Assembly: GCF_051307045.1 (NCBI RefSeq)
Contig: NZ_CP150452.1
Span: forward strand, 2,356,001 to 2,420,000
Source: Dryocola sp031988645
Lineage (GTDB): Bacteria; Pseudomonadota; Gammaproteobacteria; Enterobacterales; Enterobacteriaceae
DNA: 64,000 nt
Direction: 5' to 3'
Made by a program: the position numbers and the translations under genes
The notes under the pieces: generated by a model
What the model saw: only the letters and a program-made list of their open reading frames with translations
Told to the model about the DNA's origin: nothing
Database searches by the model: none
Shown: in pieces, positions 17,320 to 25,400 of the stretch
Layout of the letters: each line of letters starts with the position of its first letter
How positions within the stretch are numbered: position 1 is the first letter of the stretch

Positions 17320-18510
17320 ATGACGTTACTTAACCCCTATTTCGGCGAGTTTGGTGGCATGTATGTGCCACAAATCCTGATGCCGGCCCTGCGCCAGCTG
17401 GAAGAAGCCTTTGTGGCGGCGCAAAGCGATGCTGAGTTCCAGGCGGAGTTTAACGATCTGCTGAAAAACTATGCAGGTCGCCCTACCGCGCTGACGAAAT
17501 GCAAAAACATCACCAAAGGCACCAGAACCACGCTGTACCTTAAGCGTGAAGATTTGCTGCACGGCGGCGCGCATAAAACTAACCAGGTGCTCGGCCAGGC
17601 GCTGCTCGCTAAAAAAATGGGCAAAACCGAAATCATCGCGGAAACCGGCGCCGGCCAGCATGGCGTAGCTTCCGCGCTGGCGAGCGCCCTCCTCGGCCTG
17701 AAATGCCGCATTTATATGGGGGCGAAGGACGTTGAGCGCCAGTCGCCAAACGTGTTCCGTATGCGTCTGATGGGCGCAGAGGTTATTCCTGTTCACAGCG
17801 GTTCCGCCACCCTGAAAGACGCCTGTAACGAAGCGCTGCGCGACTGGTCCGGCAGCTACGATACCGCGCACTATATGCTTGGCACGGCGGCAGGCCCGCA
17901 CCCGTTCCCGACCATCGTGCGTGAATTCCAGCGCATGATCGGTGAAGAGACGAAGGCGCAAATCCTCGAAAAAGAAGGACGCCTGCCGGATGCGGTTATC
18001 GCCTGCGTCGGCGGCGGTTCAAACGCCATCGGCATGTTCGCTGATTTTATTAACGAAACCAACGTCGGCCTGATCGGCGTTGAGCCTGCGGGCCACGGCA
18101 TCGAAACCGGCGAGCACGGCGCGCCGCTAAAACATGGCCGCGTGGGGATTTACTTCGGCATGAAGTCCCCGATGATGCAGACCGATGAGGGCCAGATTGA
18201 AGAGTCCTACTCTATTTCCGCAGGCCTGGACTTCCCGTCCGTTGGGCCGCAGCATGCGCATCTGAACAGCATTGGCCGCGCGGACTACGTGTCCGTTACC
18301 GATGACGAAGCGCTGGACGCCTTTAAGCTGCTGTGCCGCAAAGAGGGGATTATTCCGGCGTTAGAGTCTTCTCACGCGCTGGCCCACGCGCTGAAAATGA
18401 TGCGCGAAGATCCTGAAAAAGAACAATTGCTAGTGGTGAACCTCTCCGGCCGGGGCGACAAGGACATCTTCACCGTTCACGACATTTTAAAAGCACGAGG
18501 GGAAATGTAA
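17320..18510 (+). CDS. trpB: Tryptophan synthase beta chain
   Basis: A 396-residue PLP enzyme joining indole and serine. The cofactor lysine is K86 in GGAHKTNQV, the phosphate-binding loop is CVGGGSNAIGMF, and the AETGAGQHGVASA segment lines the active site. Together with TrpA it forms the alpha2-beta2 channelling complex. Its stop overlaps the trpA start by one base (TAATGG), consistent with coupled translation. Confidence 0.97.
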   Translation: MTLLNPYFGEFGGMYVPQILMPALRQLEEAFVAAQSDAEFQAEFNDLLKNYAGRPTALTKCKNITKGTRTTLYLKREDLLHGGAHKTNQVLGQALLAKKMGKTEIIAETGAGQHGVASALASALLGLKCRIYMGAKDVERQSPNVFRMRLMGAEVIPVHSGSATLKDACNEALRDWSGSYDTAHYMLGTAAGPHPFPTIVREFQRMIGEETKAQILEKEGRLPDAVIACVGGGSNAIGMFADFINETNVGLIGVEPAGHGIETGEHGAPLKHGRVGIYFGMKSPMMQTDEGQIEESYSISAGLDFPSVGPQHAHLNSIGRADYVSVTDDEALDAFKLLCRKEGIIPALESSHALAHALKMMREDPEKEQLLVVNLSGRGDKDIFTVHDILKARGEM

Positions 18511-19316
18511 TGGAACGTTATCAGCACGCATTTGAGCAGCTGCAGGCACGCCGCGAAGGCGCGTTTGTTCCCTTTGTCACGCTTGGCGATCCGTCGCCTG
18601 AACAATCGCTGAAAATTATTGATACGCTGATTGCGGCGGGCGCCGACGCGCTGGAACTGGGTATCCCCTTCTCCGACCCGCTGGCGGACGGCCCAACCAT
18701 TCAGAATGCCGCGTTACGCGCTTTCGCCGCAGGCGTCACGCCGACCCAGTGTTTTGAAATGCTGGCCGCGATTCGCCAGAAGCACCCAACCATTCCCATT
18801 GGCCTGCTGATGTACGCAAACCTGGTCTACAACCGCGGCATCGATGAGTTTTATGCGCTGTGCGCCAAAGTGGGCGTGGATTCGGTGCTGATTGCCGATG
18901 TGCCGATCGAAGAATCCGCGCCGTTCCGCCAGGCGGCGATGCGCCATAACGTTGCGCCGATTTTCATCTGTCCGCCGAATGCCAATGACGACCTGCTGCG
19001 CGAGATTGCCTCTCACGGTCGCGGCTATACCTACCTGCTTTCTCGCGCTGGCGTAACCGGCGCCGAAACGCGCGCGCAGCTGCCTCTTTACCATCTGGTG
19101 GAGAAATTAACCGAATATCATGCCGCGCCTTCGCTGCAGGGCTTTGGCATCTCCGAACCTTCCCAGGTGCGTGACGCCATTGAAGCCGGCGCCGCCGGGG
19201 CCATTTCCGGCTCGGCCATCGTAAAGATTATTGAGAAGAACCTTAACGATGAAGACGCCATGCTTGGCGAGCTGAAAACCTTTGTGCAGGCGATGAAGGC
19301 GGCGACCAGAGGTTAA
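18510..19316 (+). CDS. trpA: Tryptophan synthase alpha chain
   Basis: A 268-residue TIM-barrel lyase that frees indole from indole-glycerol phosphate. Catalytic E49 (ALELGIPFSDPLADGP) and D60 in the same segment are present. Last gene of the operon, overlapping trpB by one base and followed by a strong terminator. Confidence 0.97.
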   Translation: MERYQHAFEQLQARREGAFVPFVTLGDPSPEQSLKIIDTLIAAGADALELGIPFSDPLADGPTIQNAALRAFAAGVTPTQCFEMLAAIRQKHPTIPIGLLMYANLVYNRGIDEFYALCAKVGVDSVLIADVPIEESAPFRQAAMRHNVAPIFICPPNANDDLLREIASHGRGYTYLLSRAGVTGAETRAQLPLYHLVEKLTEYHAAPSLQGFGISEPSQVRDAIEAGAAGAISGSAIVKIIEKNLNDEDAMLGELKTFVQAMKAATRG

Positions 19317-19330
19317 TTTTTGACACAAAA

Positions 19331-19352
19331 GGCCGGCGCTATTCCGGCCTTT
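19331..19352 (+). terminator. trp operon terminator
   Basis: GGCCGG (19331-19336) pairs with CCGGCC (19344-19349), flanked by AAAA and TTTT, 14 bases after trpA. The next 330 bases (19353-19681) contain no gene; they are AT-rich and probably hold the promoter of the following gene. Confidence 0.9.
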
Positions 19353-19681
19353 TGCTGAGCTTTTTTTCGTTTTTCTTTCATCTAAAAATTGCTTTTGGCC
19401 TGACAAGAAAAAATCGACATATTCTGGTATGGCGCTTAACAGCTAAGATCCACAAGCTAAAAAACCCCACCGACTAATAGCCAAAATGTAGTCAACATGT
19501 TGTGCTTATGCGTGGCTGAATCAGCTGCCGTGAAAAAATTGCTTATAAAATAACCGGTCACTTCACTAGCAAACCTAAAAGATAGTTCTCTGCTCTTAGC
19601 AGATGATATAAATAGCTGCGGCTTACGCCAGAATTAATTGCCGTGCGAAATTATTAACAAAACCTGAAGGGGATAGGACTA

Positions 19682-20143
19682 ATGAAGAAGTTTTTCAAAT
19701 GGATATTTTATATTTTCGTGGCGCTAATCATTCTGGGATATATTTCCAGCAAGAAAGAAGATTCCACGAGTGATTCTGCTGGCAACACCAGCTCAGCGAG
19801 CACCGAAACCCGTCAGGCTCCGCCAGAAAAACAGGTCTTCCAGACCACTGCCCGTCAATTAGCCGCTTCCTATGAAGAAAATGAAGTGGCAACTGATGAG
19901 AAAATGAAAGGACAGCTGGTCGCCGTGAAAGGTGTCGTTCAGTCGATCGATAAAGATTTTGCCGACTCCATTATTATCAGCTTCAAAACTGATAATCAGT
20001 TCATGCCAGCAAGAATGCAGATGAAAGACTCAGAGAAATCGATGGCCATTTCCCTGAAAAAAGGTCAGCAAGTCACCGTTGTATGTGAACGTATGTCACG
20101 CGTTGTTGGTTCACCTTCCGGACGCTCCTGCTCATTTAATTAA
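19682..20143 (+). CDS. Membrane-anchored OB-fold (tRNA_anti-like) protein
   Basis: A 153-residue protein with one N-terminal membrane helix (about residues 7-21), a serine/threonine-rich linker to about residue 50, and a C-terminal domain (FQTTARQLAASYEENEVATD and on) that resembles the tRNA_anti-like OB-fold family found in small envelope proteins. The VVCERMSRVVGSPSGRSC tail has two cysteines that could form a disulphide if periplasmic. Function unknown. It occupies the trpA-ompW interval where E. coli carries yciGFE, and has its own long upstream region, so it is probably monocistronic. Confidence 0.7.
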   Translation: MKKFFKWIFYIFVALIILGYISSKKEDSTSDSAGNTSSASTETRQAPPEKQVFQTTARQLAASYEENEVATDEKMKGQLVAVKGVVQSIDKDFADSIIISFKTDNQFMPARMQMKDSEKSMAISLKKGQQVTVVCERMSRVVGSPSGRSCSFN

Positions 20144-20148
20144 AAAAT

Positions 20149-20179
20149 AAAAGCTGGTCATGTTAAATGACCAGCTTTT
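20149..20179. terminator. Bidirectional terminator between OB-fold gene and ompW
   Basis: AAAAGCTGGTCAT (20149-20161) pairs perfectly with ATGACCAGCTTTT (20167-20179) over a 5-base loop; A- and T-runs at the ends serve both convergent genes. Confidence 0.92.
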
Positions 20180-20190
20180 ATCATCGTTTA

Positions 20191-20823
20191 TCAGAAGCGG
20201 TAACCCGCAGAGAACATAAACACCCATGGATCGATACGGGTTTTAATATTCTGCTGCTCGCCGCCCGCTTTAAACTTCACTTCGGTGTCGATATCCATAT
20301 ACCACACCGACATATTAAGCAGCCAGTCCTGGTTGACCATATAGTCCAGCCCCACCTGGCCCGCGGCGCCCCATGAATCCTTTACGCTCAGATCGGTTAG
20401 ACCTGCGTCTTTGCCCGTCTGGTTGAAGTCCGTGTCAAAGAAAGTTGTGTAGTTGATACCGGCGCCAATATACGGGCGCGCTTTGCTTTTCGCATCGCCG
20501 AAATACCACTGCGCCATCAGCGTAGGCGGCAGCTGCTTGACCGTGGCCAGATCGCCCGTTGCGCCCAGGCCAACTTTATGGCGGAACGGGGTGGCGGCAA
20601 GCAGTTCGATACCGAGATTGTCCGTCACCATATAATCAAAGGTCAGTCCCAGCTGGGTATTGTTACTGACGTTAAAACCGCCCATCCCGAGCACATTGTC
20701 TGAACCTTCTGTAGGACGAACCGTTGCCGTACCGGCACGCATAAAGAATTCGCCCGCCTCATGCGCTAAAACTTCACCTGATAAACAGCCCAGCGCGAGT
20801 ATTGCTACAGATAATTTTTTCAT
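20191..20823 (-). CDS. ompW: Outer membrane protein W
   Basis: A 210-residue eight-stranded outer-membrane barrel. The signal peptide MKKLSVAILALGCLSGEVLA is followed by HEAGEFFMRAGTATVRP, and the chain ends in the outer-membrane sorting signal with terminal phenylalanine (SAGYRF). OmpW forms a narrow hydrophobic channel and is a colicin S4 receptor in E. coli. It is transcribed away from yciC. The 20824-21208 interval holds the divergent promoters; the near-palindrome TTGATCCGGAGTCAA there has the wrong spacing for an FNR box. Confidence 0.95.
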   Translation of the reverse strand: MKKLSVAILALGCLSGEVLAHEAGEFFMRAGTATVRPTEGSDNVLGMGGFNVSNNTQLGLTFDYMVTDNLGIELLAATPFRHKVGLGATGDLATVKQLPPTLMAQWYFGDAKSKARPYIGAGINYTTFFDTDFNQTGKDAGLTDLSVKDSWGAAGQVGLDYMVNQDWLLNMSVWYMDIDTEVKFKAGGEQQNIKTRIDPWVFMFSAGYRF

Positions 20824-21208
20824 AGCCCTTCCCTTGTTATGGTTTTATAAGCGGGGCTGAATATACTCACTTTTAGGTACAAAGTGATCCGGCATCGATC
20901 ACACTTCATTAGCTAATTTAACATTCAATGATCTGGATTAATTTTTGCCGACAATGCAAAAAGACCTTTATTGATCCGGAGTCAATTTTTACCACCAACC
21001 CGGATTTTAAAATCTTTACGTTCCGCTTTTGCGCAAAAACGCACCGCTTGCTGGAGCATTTTTATGCATAAGCCCGCTCAAAGAGCGATTTCTCGATTTA
21101 CCGGAGCGGACGTGGTTTTTTCCGCGCGGCCTTAGTGGTGCCACAGCTCGCGCTTTCGGGGTACAATTGCGCGCTAAGGTATATCCGGGCAATTTCAAAG
21201 GAGAGTGC

Positions 21209-21952
21209 ATGTCTATCACGGCGGGTTCTGTGTACCGTGACACGGGGAATTTTCTACGCAATCAGTTCGTTACTATTTTACTGATCGCATTACTTTGCGC
21301 CTTTATTTCGGTGATTATCGGTCACGCGTTTTCGCCCAGCGATGAACAGATGGCCATTCTGAGCGAAGGCGACAACCTAGCAGGAAGCGTTGGCCTGTTT
21401 GACCTTGTGCAAAACATGACGCCTGAGCAACAGCAGGTGTTACTCAAAGCTTCTGCGGCATCGACGTTCTCCGGGCTTATCGGCAACGCGATTCTGGCCG
21501 CCAGCATGCTGGTGTTAATGCAGATGGTTTCAGCCGGGCATCGCGTAAGCGCGCTGCGCGCGGTAGGCGCTGCGGCGCCCGTATTGCCAAAAATGTTTAT
21601 CCTGATGTTTCTGACCACCTTTCTGGTGCAGATCGGCATTATGCTGGTTGTGGTGCCGGGAGTTTTGTTAGCCATTGTGCTGGCCTTCGCGCCGGTGATG
21701 CTGGTGCAGGATAAAGCGGGTATTTTTCAGGCCATGCGTAACAGCATCCGTCTGACGTGGAGCAATATGCGTCTGGTCGCGCCGGCGGTGATCTCCTGGC
21801 TTGCGGCGAAAACCGCCCTGCTGCTGCTCGCGTCTTCCTTTGCTGCGCTGTCTCCGGCAGTTGGCGCGACTATCGCCAACACGATAAGCAACCTTATTTC
21901 CGGCGTGTTGCTCATTTATTTATTCCGTTTATATATGCTTATTCGCCAGTAA
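21209..21952 (+). CDS. yciC: UPF0259 membrane protein YciC
   Basis: A 247-residue multi-pass inner-membrane protein equal in length to E. coli YciC. Start MSITAGSVYRDTGNF at 21209 is set by AAGGAGAG directly upstream; an in-frame extension to 21029 is not family-like. About six hydrophobic segments are visible. Molecular function is unknown. It is followed by yciB after 66 bases, likely the same transcript. Confidence 0.92.
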   Translation: MSITAGSVYRDTGNFLRNQFVTILLIALLCAFISVIIGHAFSPSDEQMAILSEGDNLAGSVGLFDLVQNMTPEQQQVLLKASAASTFSGLIGNAILAASMLVLMQMVSAGHRVSALRAVGAAAPVLPKMFILMFLTTFLVQIGIMLVVVPGVLLAIVLAFAPVMLVQDKAGIFQAMRNSIRLTWSNMRLVAPAVISWLAAKTALLLLASSFAALSPAVGATIANTISNLISGVLLIYLFRLYMLIRQ

Positions 21953-22018
21953 CCTTCATCCGCTCCTGACTGCGGGTTATAGTCAGTCAGGAGTTCTCTC
22001 ATCTTACGGAAAAAGTTT

Positions 22019-22555
22019 ATGAAGCAGTTTCTCGACTTCCTGCCCCTGATTGTCTTCTTTGCGTTTTACAAGATGTACGACATCTACGCCGCCAGCGGCG
22101 CGCTGATTGTCGCTACCGCCCTGGCGCTGGTTTACAGCTGGTACAGATACCGCAAGCTGGAAAAAATGACCCTTATCACTTTCGTGATGGTTGCGGTGTT
22201 CGGCGGGCTGACCCTGTTCTTCCATAACGATGAATTTATCAAATGGAAAGTCACGGTGATTTACGCGCTGTTCGCCATTGCCCTGCTGGTCAGCCAGCTG
22301 GTGATGAAAAAACCGCTTATCCAGCGCATGCTGGGCAAAGAGATTACTTTGCCGGAACACGTATGGGCGAAACTTAACGTGGCGTGGGCGCTGTTCTTTA
22401 TCATCTGTGGCGTGGCGAATATTTATATCGCCTTCTGGCTGCCGCAAAACGTCTGGGTTAACTTTAAAGTGTTCGGCCTGACCGCCGCCACGCTGGTGTT
22501 TACCCTGCTCAGCGGTGTTTACATTTATCGCCATATGCCGCAGGAAGAGAAATAG
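22019..22555 (+). CDS. yciB: Inner membrane-spanning protein YciB
   Basis: A 178-residue five-helix inner-membrane protein of the intracellular septation protein A family (MKQFLDFLPLIVFFAFYKMYDI start). E. coli YciB interacts with division and elongation proteins and affects envelope synthesis. Downstream of yciC and ended by a hairpin at 22597-22620. Intact. Confidence 0.94.
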   Translation: MKQFLDFLPLIVFFAFYKMYDIYAASGALIVATALALVYSWYRYRKLEKMTLITFVMVAVFGGLTLFFHNDEFIKWKVTVIYALFAIALLVSQLVMKKPLIQRMLGKEITLPEHVWAKLNVAWALFFIICGVANIYIAFWLPQNVWVNFKVFGLTAATLVFTLLSGVYIYRHMPQEEK

Positions 22556-22596
22556 CCGCCGCAGCTGTTAATTACTCATCGACGTCTATTAAACAA

Positions 22597-22620
22597 AATC
22601 CCCGCCTGGGCGGGGATTTG
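22597..22620. terminator. Bidirectional terminator after yciB
   Basis: AATCCCCGC (22597-22605) pairs with GCGGGGATT (22610-22618) around CTGG. It lies between convergent yciB and the small minus-strand gene. Confidence 0.85.
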
Positions 22621-22655
22621 CATTTGGATAAAGAGCCGTAAGCGTCCGGCCGGGC

Positions 22656-22856
22656 CTACTTCTCTTTATACGGATCTTTTTTATCATGATCGCTGTCGTC
22701 GCGCGTACGGGGAACCTCGCCTTGTTTTCGCGGCTCCTCTTTGACTTTGTGCTCATCCTCTTCGTAAGCGTTAGCGGAATGAGGAGCCGTCTCTGGCAGG
22801 CCTTTATTAACCTCACCCTCTTTTCTTCGCTGTTCGTTTGAGTCAAGTTGTGACAT
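22656..22856 (-). CDS. Small hydrophilic protein, unknown function
   Basis: A 66-residue, extremely polar and probably disordered protein (MSQLDSNEQRRKEGEV start, DDSDHDKKDPYKEK end), rich in Glu, Lys and Asp. The RBS AAAAGGAGAAG before the ATG is strong, supporting a real gene. No E. coli K-12 counterpart in the yciB-yciA interval that I know. Composition is like small stress-related hydrophilins; that is only a resemblance. Confidence 0.6.
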   Translation of the reverse strand: MSQLDSNEQRRKEGEVNKGLPETAPHSANAYEEDEHKVKEEPRKQGEVPRTRDDSDHDKKDPYKEK

Positions 22857-22955
22857 TAGCTTCTCCTTTTTGCTTCCGGAATGCTAAGTCTAGACGAAAG
22901 CCCTGGTTAATTCCTTGCCGGGCCTTAGAACAGCGGTTGAGAAGGGAGAAGAATC

Positions 22956-23031
<76 letters not shown>

Positions 23032-23033
23032 GT

Positions 23034-23107
23034 TGGTCCGCCACCGGAGCCTCGAACCCCGTACTACAACGCTAAGGTTGCCGCTCTTCCCGATGAGCTA
23101 GTGGCGG
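23034..23107 (-). tRNA. tRNA-like gene with short anticodon loop
   Basis: Two bases upstream of tRNA-Thr on the same strand lies a 74-base cloverleaf: acceptor CCGCCAC/GTGGCGG with CCA, D-arm GCTC/GAGC, T-arm CGGGG/CTCCG with TTCGAGG loop. The anticodon arm GCAAC..GTTGT encloses only six bases (CTTAGC), so no anticodon can be assigned. Either one base is missing from the sequence or this is a pseudo-tRNA. The 23108-23348 interval has no other gene and probably contains the promoters of this pair and of yciA. Confidence 0.55.
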
Positions 23108-23348
23108 TTTGTGGGAAGGTAAATCAGGGAATTTACCGGGCGCAGAGGATAAGTAAAGACCCTACCCGTGTAAAGGATAATGATTTTTCAAAATATGTCT
23201 GTCGCCCGGAACAGACAAGCCCGTATACGGCTTTTCACTGGCCTATCCCCGTCCCTGCGTCATCCGTTTGCCCATAGCCATGTTTTGGCAAGCAAAATAA
23301 AACGAGTTCAATTATGATGAAGTCCAGCACTATTTTTCAGGAAGAGAG

Positions 23349-23744
23349 ATGAATCAGAGCACGCCCGGCGGTGAGCTGGTATTGCGAACCCTTGCAATGC
23401 CCGCCGATACCAACGCAAACGGTGATATTTTTGGCGGCTGGCTGATGTCGCAAATGGACATGGGCGGCGCCATTCTGGCAAAAGAGATCGCCCACGGTCG
23501 CGTGGTAACGGTCCGCGTTGACGGCATGACTTTCCTCAAGCCCGTAGCGGTAGGCGACGTGGTGTGTTGCTACGCCAGCTGCGTAAAACGCGGCAACACC
23601 TCGGTGACTATCAACGTGGAAGTATGGGTAAAGAAAGTGTCATCGGAGCCGATCGGGCAGCGTTATAAAGCGACGGAAGCTATCTTTATTTACGTCGCCG
23701 TTGATAACGACGGAAAGCCCCGTCAGCTACCGCAGCAGGCCTGA
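23349..23744 (+). CDS. yciA: Acyl-CoA thioesterase YciA
   Basis: A 131-residue hot-dog thioesterase of the BFIT/YciA type with broad acyl-CoA range. The catalytic aspartate lies in NANGDIFGGWLMSQMDMGG, and VRVDGMTFLKPVAVGD is conserved. RBS GGAAGAGAG precedes the ATG. It is convergent with tonB across a shared terminator, as in E. coli. Confidence 0.95.
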   Translation: MNQSTPGGELVLRTLAMPADTNANGDIFGGWLMSQMDMGGAILAKEIAHGRVVTVRVDGMTFLKPVAVGDVVCCYASCVKRGNTSVTINVEVWVKKVSSEPIGQRYKATEAIFIYVAVDNDGKPRQLPQQA

Positions 23745-23746
23745 AA

Positions 23747-23770
23747 AAAACCTCCCGAACGGGAGGTTTT
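23747..23770. terminator. Bidirectional terminator between yciA and tonB
   Basis: CCTCCCG (23751-23757) pairs with CGGGAGG (23760-23766), with AAAA and TTTT(T) flanks, between two convergent genes. Confidence 0.92.
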
Positions 23771-23771
23771 T

Positions 23772-24501
23772 TTATTCCATCGACGCGCCGCCGTTAATGC
23801 GGAAGACGATATTCACAACCAGCCCCTGTCCGGGCTTGCCGCTTTCGTAGCGCCACTTCTTCATCGCCTGCTTTACTTCTCGCTCAAACATATTGGCAGG
23901 CTTCGCCGAAAGGATAGTTACGTTGCTGACGCTGCCGTCGGCGGCGACGTCAAACTTCACGCGAACGTTGCCTTCCATGCGTAATGCAAAGGCGCGGGAA
24001 GGATACTGCGGCTGGTTACGGCTGAGCGCGCGGGGTCCTGTAGCCACTGGCGCGACGTTGGTAGCCGGCGCAGGCCCTCGCCGTCGGTGCCGCACGCACG
24101 GGCGCGGTATTCTCAACGGGCGCTGCCGGACGCGGTTCGACAGGTTTCGCCTCGCGCTTCGGCTGCTCAACCTTTTTCACCGGTTTCGGCTTAGGTTTTG
24201 GTTTTGGCTTGGGCTCAGGCTTATGAATAACGACCGGCGCCTCTTTTGGCGGCTCGGGGATCGGTTCTGGCTCCGGCTCAGGCTCCGCGACGGGTTCCGG
24301 CGGCGGCTGCACAACTTCTGGCTGCGGCGGCGGTTCAAGGTCGACAGGCGCAACCATGGTGACGCTGATAGGCTGTGCGGGCGCAGGCATCTCAATAACC
24401 TGATGTACCGAGGTATAAAGTAACCCCGCCACTACAGCACCATGCAACACGACGGAGAGCGCGGTCGGCCACGGGAAGCGGCGAGGTAAATCAATGGTCA
24501 T
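23772..24501 (-). CDS. tonB: TonB energy transducer (apparent frameshift)
   Basis: Links the proton-motive force to outer-membrane siderophore and B12 receptors through ExbBD. Present are the N-terminal helix SVVLHGAVVAGLLYTSV with the functional Ser/His pair, the Glu-Pro then Lys-Pro repeat spacer across the periplasm, and the C-terminal domain with ALSRNQPQYPSRA (the receptor TonB-box contact region) and a terminal beta strand. The frame breaks between ENTAPVRAAPTAR and PAPATNVAPVATG because GAGGGCCTG stands where GAGGCCTG fits (24075-24077, plus strand CCC). Removing one base gives 242 residues. Start taken at 24501 (MTIDLPRRFPWP); an ATG three codons earlier is possible. Confidence 0.9.
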
Positions 24502-24544
24502 TGACGTCATAATGGCTTCGATATCTTAAACAGGCGGTAATTTT

Positions 24545-24570
24545 AAATGCAAATAGCAATCATATTCAAT
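24545..24570. promoter_or_regulatory. Possible Fur site upstream of tonB
   Basis: On the minus strand TGATTGCTATTTGCATTT, 45-65 bases upstream of tonB, is a partial match to the Fur consensus and resembles the Fur-bound region upstream of E. coli tonB. Match is weak, so confidence rests on position and conservation. Confidence 0.45.
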
Positions 24571-24723
24571 AACGCATTGCCTGCAGCGCTGCTTTTTCTC
24601 CACAAAGCATCCTTTTTCCGGCATCTGCGTCAGGGATTTAACATCTTGTTTATGTTTCAATTGCAGTCTGAGCATCATTCACTTACGGTATTTTACATCC
24701 CCATTTAAAAAGGAGTCCTGCCC

Positions 24724-25020
24724 GTGCTGTATGTCATTTACGCAGAAGATAACGCCGATTCGCTTGAAAAACGTCTGGCCGTGCGTCCCGCCCATCTGGC
24801 GCGCTTGCAACTATTACGTGATGAAGGCCGCCTGCTGACTGCCGGCCCGATGCCTGCGGTCGACAGTAACGATCCCGGCGCCGCGGGCTTTACCGGCTCA
24901 ACGGTGATCGCGGAGTTTACCTCTCTGGAAGAAGCTCAGGCCTGGGCGGAGGCCGATCCTTATATCGCTGCGGGGGTCTACAAGCAGGTAGCGGTCAAAC
25001 CCTTTAAGAAAGTTTTCTGA
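24724..25020 (+). CDS. yciI: YCII-domain protein YciI
   Basis: A 98-residue single YCII domain equal in length to E. coli YciI, starting at GTG (LYVIYAEDNADSLEKRL). The conserved His in RPAHLARLQLL and Asp in AVDSNDPGAAGF form the putative active site seen in the fold. Biochemical role unknown. RBS AAGGAG is seven bases upstream. Divergent from tonB. Confidence 0.92.
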   Translation: MLYVIYAEDNADSLEKRLAVRPAHLARLQLLRDEGRLLTAGPMPAVDSNDPGAAGFTGSTVIAEFTSLEEAQAWAEADPYIAAGVYKQVAVKPFKKVF

Positions 25021-25049
25021 AACGGAAATGACGGGGTGAGAAATATTTT

Positions 25050-25074
25050 GGGCACCGGCTGGCGGTGCCCTTTT
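25050..25074 (+). terminator. yciI terminator
   Basis: GGGCACCG (25050-25057) pairs with CGGTGCCC (25063-25070), followed by TTTT. It lies between convergent yciI and yciY. Confidence 0.85.
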
Positions 25075-25076
25075 CT

Positions 25077-25256
25077 TTACGCCCAACGATCGTGAATGGC
25101 AAACAGCAAAGAGTTACGCTGCTTATTGACCTGGCACTTTCTGATGACGTGAATGCGCATATTACGACGCGACTGACCTTCCAGCCAACGCGCTTTGCGC
25201 CGTTGCGCCTGACGCTGCATTCGCCAGCGTCCGACCTCGGTTCTACTACGCCTCAT
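25077..25256 (-). CDS. yciY: Small basic protein YciY
   Basis: A 59-residue arginine-rich protein starting MRRSRTEVGRWRMQRQ and containing WLEGQSRRNMRIHVIRKC; this matches the short E. coli protein YciY almost residue for residue over its first half. It lies in the equivalent place, between yciI and clsA, although kch, which sits beside it in E. coli, is absent. A plus-strand open frame over the same bases starts inside the yciI terminator and is a shadow. Function unknown. Upstream ribosome site is weak. Confidence 0.85.
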   Translation of the reverse strand: MRRSRTEVGRWRMQRQAQRRKARWLEGQSRRNMRIHVIRKCQVNKQRNSLLFAIHDRWA

Positions 25257-25400
25257 TTTTACGACTCAACTTTAAAACAGACGAGTCATTATAGAGGCTT
25301 ATTGCCAGCAGACCAGCCGTTTTACGACTAGTTTTATTGTGAACAAGCGGCGGTTATGCGTAAACTCGAAACCATACGATTTCAAAAGGATTTTTAGGGT

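Noticed and set aside
20971..20985. TTGATCCGGAGTCAA upstream of ompW as an FNR site
   Set aside because: Spacer is five bases rather than four, so it does not fit the FNR consensus.
25065..25331. Plus-strand open frame of 88 codons between yciI and clsA
   Set aside because: Starts inside the yciI terminator and is opposite yciY, which matches a known protein.
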